Shown here one piece after another: positions 6,846 to 10,812 of a stretch of 10,812 nt of DNA; the stretch's first letter is position 1, and each line of letters starts with the position of its first letter. The translations under genes were made by a program, and so were the position numbers. The stretch is from Nitrospirota bacterium. Lineage in GTDB: Bacteria; Nitrospirota_A; Leptospirillia; Leptospirillales; Leptospirillaceae. Location: the NCBI GenBank assembly GCA_027415455.1, contig DAIBSV010000066.1:1-10812 (forward strand), in the 5' to 3' direction. The notes under the pieces were generated by a model. The model saw only the letters and a list, made by a program, of their open reading frames with translations. It made no database searches and was not told where the DNA came from.

Positions 6846-7403
6846 ATGTTAAGGCAAATGGTCGGAGGAAAGTCCATCGTATGGGCATTCTGGGTCCTGC
6901 TTATGGGGGTGATTCTGGTCGGAGGGGCTGGGAAGAGGGCCATGGCCAGCCCGGGAGGGAGCAACCAGCTCGGATTTTCGGCGGAAGTGGAGGGAATGGA
7001 CGATCTCAACACTCCCGGTGGAGCCGGAACGATGTTTTACGGAGGGGGGGTCTCGATTCAGTATTGGATCTCGCCTGGGGTTGGTGTGAGGATCGGGGCC
7101 GATTACTTCAACAACTCGAAGTCGACCGGCCCTCTTCCCCAGAGCATTCTTCCCTTTTATTCGGGGATTATGGTGAATCTCCTGTCGGGATCGCTCGGCT
7201 CTCTCGATCTGGTGGGGGATTTCGGGCAGGCGTTGAACAATGGCGTGGACAACACCTATTTCGATGCCGGCCTCCAGGTCAATACGCTTTTATCAAATCG
7301 TCGCCAGTTTTTCCTCGATGTCCGCTTCCGGGAAGATGGAGTCGGGACGATGGCGACCCCCTGGCAATTCGTGACGGCCGGGCTGGGCATCAACTTCTTT
7401 TAG
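6846..7403 (+). CDS. Small outer-membrane beta-barrel protein
   Basis: A 185-residue protein with a signal peptide: the hydrophobic segment IVWAFWVLLMGVILVGGAG (11-29) is followed by KRAMA, with cleavage after A34. The mature chain has alternating strands with aromatic girdle residues, such as FYGGGVSIQYWI, GVRIGADYF, QFFLDVRF and TAGLGINFF, and ends in phenylalanine, the usual C-terminal signal for outer-membrane insertion. The size suits an 8-stranded barrel of the OmpA/OmpW type, though I cannot assign a named family. I chose the ATG at 6846 because AGAGGG lies about 8 bases ahead; a TTG at 6804 in frame lacks a site. The globin gene lies 148 bases downstream with its own likely operator between them. 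Confidence 0.75.
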   Translation: MLRQMVGGKSIVWAFWVLLMGVILVGGAGKRAMASPGGSNQLGFSAEVEGMDDLNTPGGAGTMFYGGGVSIQYWISPGVGVRIGADYFNNSKSTGPLPQSILPFYSGIMVNLLSGSLGSLDLVGDFGQALNNGVDNTYFDAGLQVNTLLSNRRQFFLDVRFREDGVGTMATPWQFVTAGLGINFF

Positions 7404-7415
7404 TGGCTCCTCCGG

Positions 7416-7435
7416 ATTATGATCTGGATCATAAT
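7416..7435. promoter_or_regulatory. Palindromic operator, CRP/FNR-family type
   Basis: ATTATGATC-TG-GATCATAAT is a perfect inverted repeat with 9-base arms. Its core is TGAT-N4-ATCA (7420-7431), identical in the inner four bases of each half and in spacing to the FNR consensus TTGAT-N4-ATCAA; the outermost base differs (A/T instead of T/A). It lies 116 bases before the globin ATG and 12 bases after the beta-barrel stop. A GATATC at 7453-7458 could serve as a -10 box, placing the site close to the -41.5 position of an activator. The 2-base centre and lack of a T tract argue against a terminator. Confidence 0.55.
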
Positions 7436-7551
7436 GGTGAAATCAGGGCTCTGATATCGTTGACGTTGTGGCAGGTCCGAGGGCTGGAGAGAAAAGTCCG
7501 GCTTGCCGGGGGTTTCACCGACAAATCCAGAGCATTAAAGGAGCGGAGAGT

Positions 7552-8010
7552 ATGGCGATCAACACAGATCTTATCAAGGCCCATGGGGCGGCCATCAAGG
7601 GACTGGGAACCCAGGTCACATCCTATTTCTACGATTACATGTTTTCCCACTTTCCCGAAGTCCGGAAAATGTTTCCGGAAACGATGACGACCCAGAAGGA
7701 ACGGCTCTTCAATTCACTGGTCTTCATCTCCACAAACATCGATAATCCCGGGGCTCTGGTCCCCTATCTCGAACGTTTGGGGGAAGGGCACATCAAGTAC
7801 GACACTCGGCCCGAGCACTATGACGCGGTGGGAGTCAGCCTTATGAAAACGCTCGAGCATTTTCTCGGATCGGCGTGGACTCCCGAGGTTTCCGCCACCT
7901 GGAGCGAAGCTTACAACCTTGCCGCGAAGGTGATGACGGAAGCCGCGGCCCGCTCGATGGATCCGGCGCGCTACAAGCCGCTTTCCCACCAGGGAACTCC
8001 TGTCGCCTAG
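7552..8010 (+). CDS. Single-domain bacterial globin (Vitreoscilla-type)
   Basis: A 152-residue globin of the flavohemoglobin-like class, without the FAD/NAD reductase part of Hmp. The B helix has SYFYDYMFSHFPEVRKMF with Y27 at the B10 position, Q48 fits E7, and H80 in LGEGHIKY is the proximal F8 histidine that binds heme iron. PEHYDAVG (88-94) and WSEAYNLAA (117-125) match the G and H helices of Vitreoscilla hemoglobin and Hmp. Tyr-B10 with Gln-E7 typically stabilises bound oxygen and supports nitric oxide dioxygenation, which would need an external reductase here. The protein is cytoplasmic. AAAGGAG lies 9 bases before the ATG at 7552; an in-frame start at 7468 would add 28 residues without globin character. 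The palindrome at 7416-7435 suggests control by a CRP/FNR-type regulator. A hairpin follows at 8031. Confidence 0.92.
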   Translation: MAINTDLIKAHGAAIKGLGTQVTSYFYDYMFSHFPEVRKMFPETMTTQKERLFNSLVFISTNIDNPGALVPYLERLGEGHIKYDTRPEHYDAVGVSLMKTLEHFLGSAWTPEVSATWSEAYNLAAKVMTEAAARSMDPARYKPLSHQGTPVA

Positions 8011-8030
8011 AACATTCTTATCCAGCCCGA

Positions 8031-8065
8031 GAGGCGTCCTCCTTGCATCAGCAGGAAGACGCCTC
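8031..8065 (+). terminator. Possible terminator hairpin after the globin gene
   Basis: GAGGCGTC (8031-8038) pairs perfectly with GACGCCTC (8058-8065), and the inner bases TTGC and GCAG extend the stem around an ATCA loop with one bulge and one mismatch. The stem is strong and begins 20 bases after the globin stop. There is no T tract right after it, so it may be a weak terminator or an mRNA-protecting hairpin. Confidence 0.4.
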
Positions 8066-8182
8066 CTCGAATGACCGGTTTTCTCTGGCGCCTGTGTACA
8101 AGCTGCCGGGAAAGACCCCGTCTCCTCCCCAAGAATTCACCCTTCAGATTGATACTAAAAAAATGAGTGTATTTTTTTTGAT

Positions 8183-8211
8183 TTGAGATCCCATCCGGAA
8201 ACGTTTAAAAT
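8183..8211 (+). promoter_or_regulatory. Sigma70-type promoter for the SurA_N/gcv operon
   Basis: TTGAGA at 8183-8188 (5 of 6), a 17-base spacer, and TAAAAT at 8206-8211 (5 of 6). The expected start is near 8218, about 82 bases before the ATG at 8300. A T-rich tract (8172-8179) lies just upstream of the -35 box and could act as an UP element. The genes to 10812 are closely spaced on the same strand, so this could drive the gcv genes too. Confidence 0.65.
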
Positions 8212-8299
8212 ATCTCCGTCAAAAACGGGCGAATCGCGATAAATAAAGAGGAGCGGCGCTCCGAATGCAACAGGTGCCGCGACCGGGAAAGGTGGTTTC

Positions 8300-9004
8300 A
8301 TGCTGGAATGGATCCGTAAGGAGGCCGTTGAGCGTCCGAAGGTCATCGGAGGTCTCATGGTCCTGATCGGAGGTGTTTTCGTCCTGTCGATGGGTTGGTG
8401 GGGCTTTTCCGCGAGCCGATCCTCGAAGTCCGATGTCCTGGCCAAGGTCAATGGTGTTCCGATAAAGGTGGAAGATTACTCCCGCGACTATCTCATAATG
8501 AAGGACAATTACAAACGGCTCCTGAGGGGAGATCTTGGGGCAAAGATTTTAAAGGACCTGAACTTCCCGGGCCTTGTCCTGAGGAATATGATTTACCGGC
8601 AGCTCTGGATTGATGAAGGGCGAACCCTCGGCATCCAGGTTTCGGATCAAACGGTCATTCAGGAAATCGCCCGCATTCCTTTCTTTCAGGTTGGAACGCC
8701 GCCTTCTTTTTCAAAGGAGGCCTATGTCTCCTTCCTCAAGGAAACCCATCAGACGGCGGAAAGCTTTGAGGAGTCGGTTCGGATGGATGTCCTTGTCCAG
8801 CGCGCCCAGCTTTTTGTCCGGGCCTCCCAGACCATCGGAAATCCTGCTCCCCAGCCCGCGGGAGCGCCTCCGTCGGATACCAATGCGGAGCGCGTCCGTC
8901 TTCAGAACGAAACAGTGGAAGCTCTCCAGAATCAGCTGGAAACAAAAGCCCGCATCGACATCGACCAGAAGGTCTTTCGGGAAGTCTCCCGCCAGCTCCT
9001 CTGA
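8300..9004 (+). CDS. Membrane-anchored SurA/PpiD N-terminal-domain protein without PPIase domain
   Basis: A 234-residue protein with a short cytoplasmic start (MLEWIRKEAVERPK), one membrane span at about 15-35, and a periplasmic part. The region 44-172 follows the SurA/PpiD N-terminal chaperone layout: VLAKVNGVPIKVEDYSRDY, a helical LRNMIYRQLWIDEGRTLGIQVSDQTVIQEIARIPFFQ, then SKEAYVSFLKE and the ESFEESVRMDVLVQRA helix. The parvulin isomerase domain that should come next is absent: a Pro/Ala-rich linker (180-191) and a helical tail end the protein. Its probable role is a tethered periplasmic folding helper. A GGTGG with AAA ahead lies 4-8 bases before the ATG. gcvT starts 35 bases after the stop at its preferred TTG, so an operon is likely. 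Confidence 0.8.
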   Translation: MLEWIRKEAVERPKVIGGLMVLIGGVFVLSMGWWGFSASRSSKSDVLAKVNGVPIKVEDYSRDYLIMKDNYKRLLRGDLGAKILKDLNFPGLVLRNMIYRQLWIDEGRTLGIQVSDQTVIQEIARIPFFQVGTPPSFSKEAYVSFLKETHQTAESFEESVRMDVLVQRAQLFVRASQTIGNPAPQPAGAPPSDTNAERVRLQNETVEALQNQLETKARIDIDQKVFREVSRQLL

Positions 9005-9039
9005 CTTTGATTTCTCACCCCGATCCGAGGAATCGTACA

Positions 9040-10161
9040 TTGTCTCTCCCTTTGGCTCCGTATCACATGCAACGTGCCGCAAAAATGACGGATTTTCACG
9101 GATATCTGCTTCCGTTGTCCTTCACCTCCATTCTCGAAGAGGCGAAGGCTGTCCGTGAAAAAGCCGGATTGTTCGATATTTCACATATGGGGCATTTCCT
9201 GGCGAAGGGCCCCGACGTCAGGAGGCATCTCAATGGCCTGATCACCTCGGACTTCGAGGCAGTGCCTGTCGGAAAATGTCTCTACGGCCTCCTGACCAAC
9301 GACCAGGGGGGAACTGTCGACGATCTGATTCTGGCCGCCTCCGGGGAAGACGAAGCGCACATCATCGTCAATGCTGGAAACAGGACGGCGGATTTTTCAT
9401 GGCTTCGGGATCATCTTCCTGATTCCATTTCTCTCGAGGATCTTTCTGAAGGTCAGATCGGCCTGGCCCTTCAGGGCCCAGCATCTTCCCAGATTGTAGC
9501 TCTGCTCGGCGGAGGTTTCGATGGAATGAAGCGCAGGGAAGCCCGGTTTTCGATGGGTCCCGTGGACCAGGTCTGGATCAGCCGGACCGGATACACCGGG
9601 GAGGATGGGTGGGAGTTCTTCGGGCCGGAAGCGGCGATTCTGCCCGTTTACCGGATCCTGTCGGAACGAGGGGCCGATCTCGGGTTGCTTCAGGCCGGCT
9701 TGGGCGCCAGGGATCTGCTCCGGCTGGAGATGGCCTATCCTTTGTACGGGCAGGAACTCTCCCCAGAGAAGACGGCTTTCGACGCCGGACTCGATTTCGC
9801 AGTCAATCTTCGCAAGGGTGCTTTTCTGGGAAAAGACAAAATGCTTGAAAAGAGGGACGATACAGGAAGAGAGCGCCTGACAGGATTCGTCCTGCTCGAA
9901 CGGGGAATTCCCAGGACGCACTGTCCCGTAATAGACCCCTTAACCGGCGATCAGGTCGGAGAGGTGACTTCTGGCGGGCATTCGCCCCGCGTGGGTGGAG
10001 GGTTCGGGCTGGCCTACATGGAGCCCCATTTTCTCCGGGAGTTCGAGCAGGGCAAAGAGGCCGGCATCGAGATTCATGGCAAGATCCATCGGGCCCGGAT
10101 TCATGATCGGCCCTTTCTGGCCGGAGGCCTGTCGGCAAAGAACCTGTCGACAAAGAAATAG
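9040..10161 (+). CDS. gcvT: Aminomethyltransferase, glycine cleavage system T protein
   Basis: A 373-residue T protein, close to the usual length. It transfers the methylene group from the lipoyl arm of GcvH to tetrahydrofolate and releases ammonia. Signatures in order: AAKMTDFHGYLLPLSF (13-28), GLFDISHMG (43-51), GGTVDDLIL (90-98) with the conserved Asp pair that includes the catalytic acid, SRTGYTGEDGWEF (181-193), GLGARDLLRLE (220-230) and SGGHSPRVGGGFGLAYM (311-327). I chose TTG at 9040: GAGGA lies 8 bases ahead and the N-terminus then matches the family. A TTG at 9007 has no site and would add 11 residues. The tail (362-373) is longer than usual and low in hydrophobics. The gene is cytoplasmic in product and co-transcribed with gcvH. 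Confidence 0.95.
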   Translation: MSLPLAPYHMQRAAKMTDFHGYLLPLSFTSILEEAKAVREKAGLFDISHMGHFLAKGPDVRRHLNGLITSDFEAVPVGKCLYGLLTNDQGGTVDDLILAASGEDEAHIIVNAGNRTADFSWLRDHLPDSISLEDLSEGQIGLALQGPASSQIVALLGGGFDGMKRREARFSMGPVDQVWISRTGYTGEDGWEFFGPEAAILPVYRILSERGADLGLLQAGLGARDLLRLEMAYPLYGQELSPEKTAFDAGLDFAVNLRKGAFLGKDKMLEKRDDTGRERLTGFVLLERGIPRTHCPVIDPLTGDQVGEVTSGGHSPRVGGGFGLAYMEPHFLREFEQGKEAGIEIHGKIHRARIHDRPFLAGGLSAKNLSTKK

Positions 10162-10217
10162 TCCGACCGGGTATGGACAGGCAAGTTGAACGGAACAGCA
10201 GATCAAGGAGTGAAAAC

Positions 10218-10616
10218 GTGAGTTCAGAACGGCGTTATACCCCGACCCATGAGTGGATCCAGTCGTTTGGAGATCCCTCCCGGATGCGAGTCGGGATTAC
10301 GGATTTTGCCCAGAAGGAGATCACCGACGTTGTCTTTGTCGAGCTTCCGAAAATCGGAAAGAAGGTTCCCCAGGGTGCCGAAGCGGCCATCATCGAGTCG
10401 GTGAAGGCCGCATTTTCGATCTATGCCCCCATGGGGGGAGAGGTTGTGGGGGTCAACAGTGCGATTGAGTCCAATCCTGCCCTCGTCAACGCGGATCCCT
10501 TCGGTGCCGGGTGGCTTTTTGAGCTCAAGGTCGACAATGCCCAGGAATGGAATTCGCTTCTGGACGAAAACGGGTACCGGGCGCTTCTGTCGTCCGGAAC
10601 CGGCGGGGGGCACTGA
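10218..10616 (+). CDS. gcvH: Glycine cleavage system H protein
   Basis: A 132-residue lipoyl carrier protein that shuttles the aminomethyl group between the P, T and L proteins. The family layout is complete: RRYTPTHEWIQ near the start, VGITDFAQKEITDVVFVELP (25-44), and ESVKAAFSIYAPMGGEVV (60-77) with K63 as the lipoylated lysine. WLFELKVDN and YRALL close the domain. I chose the GTG at 10218 because AAGGAG lies 7 bases ahead; an in-frame ATG at 10173 would add 15 charged residues absent from the family. It starts 56 bases after gcvT and ends 4 bases before the P subunit gene. AAFS after the lysine is a mild departure from the more common AASD. Confidence 0.95.
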   Translation: MSSERRYTPTHEWIQSFGDPSRMRVGITDFAQKEITDVVFVELPKIGKKVPQGAEAAIIESVKAAFSIYAPMGGEVVGVNSAIESNPALVNADPFGAGWLFELKVDNAQEWNSLLDENGYRALLSSGTGGGH

Positions 10617-10620
10617 CCCG

Positions 10621-10812
10621 ATGGCCGATTTCATTCCGCACACCGAGGCGGAGACCCGGGAGATGCTCTCCCTTCTCGGCCTGGACAACCTCGAGGATCT
10701 TCTCTCAGTCTACGCCCCCTCGATGGCGGCCTCGTCTCTTCCTGATCTGTCCCCATTGGGGATTGGGCAGGATGAACGGACCCTCTTGGAGTGGTTTTCG
10801 TCGCGCGGAGAG
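10621..10812 (+). CDS. gcvPA: Glycine dehydrogenase (decarboxylating) subunit 1, 5' part
   Basis: The ORF starts at ATG 10621, 4 bases after the gcvH stop, and runs 64 codons to the window end. FIPHTEAETREMLSLLGLDNLEDLL near the start is the typical opening of the split P-protein subunit 1, the N-terminal half of the PLP-dependent glycine decarboxylase. A GGCGGGGGG stretch overlapping the gcvH end can act as ribosome binding site. The split form predicts a gcvPB gene just beyond the window. Confidence 0.9.
   Translation, partial: MADFIPHTEAETREMLSLLGLDNLEDLLSVYAPSMAASSLPDLSPLGIGQDERTLLEWFSSRGE

Noticed and set aside
6415..6888. N-terminal extension of the exported protein to 6888
   Set aside because: The signal peptide and the AGGAGGG site fix the start at 6414; the upstream frame shows no protein-like content.
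8265..8395. Small ORF from ATG 8265 in the leader of the SurA_N gene
   Set aside because: It overlaps the real gene in another frame and has no properly spaced ribosome binding site.

Overview
The window reads as an ordinary bacterial chromosomal segment of moderate GC with tightly packed genes, good Shine-Dalgarno sites and frequent GTG/TTG starts. The split glycine decarboxylase (separate P subunit 1 after gcvT and gcvH), the outer-membrane-type proteins and the lipoprotein signal point to a Gram-negative diderm outside the enteric line. A Leptospirillum-like member of Nitrospirota fits my impression of the protein sequences. That is inference only, because no rRNA or other marker gene is present.

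Layout, left to right. (1) Positions 1-1823, plus strand: the tail of an unknown gene, a TPR lipoprotein, and a diaminopimelate-epimerase (DapF) homologue in a compact operon. (2) Positions 1842-3330, minus strand: a 436-residue protein with a GAF-like region and a degenerate GGDEF-like domain, followed by an unlisted 53-residue single-span membrane protein. (3) Positions 3380-4419, plus strand: a class I methyltransferase and a 99-residue basic protein that may fold as a small beta barrel. A near-perfect hairpin at 4457-4494 ends both this unit and the facing one. (4) Positions 4587-6414, minus strand: an exported 472-residue protein of unknown function, then a single-domain rhodanese. (5) Positions 6415-6845: a 430-base interval with one doubtful small ORF. 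(6) Positions 6846-8065, plus strand: a small outer-membrane beta-barrel protein and a single-domain globin. The globin is preceded by a 20-base palindrome containing TGAT-N4-ATCA, the core of CRP/FNR-family sites. (7) Positions 8183-10812, plus strand: a recognisable sigma70-type promoter, a membrane-anchored SurA/PpiD-type N-terminal domain without a prolyl isomerase domain, then gcvT, gcvH and the start of gcvPA. GcvT, GcvH and the P protein together carry out glycine cleavage (or its reverse), with GcvH as the lipoyl carrier.

The most unusual item is the DapF homologue. Both positions that carry the catalytic cysteine pair in DapF are serine (S72, S223), while the substrate-contact residues are conserved. 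The second most interesting is the palindrome upstream of the globin gene. I see no mobile element, CRISPR array, tRNA or rRNA, and no obvious new multi-gene system; most of the window looks like normal housekeeping and cell-envelope content.
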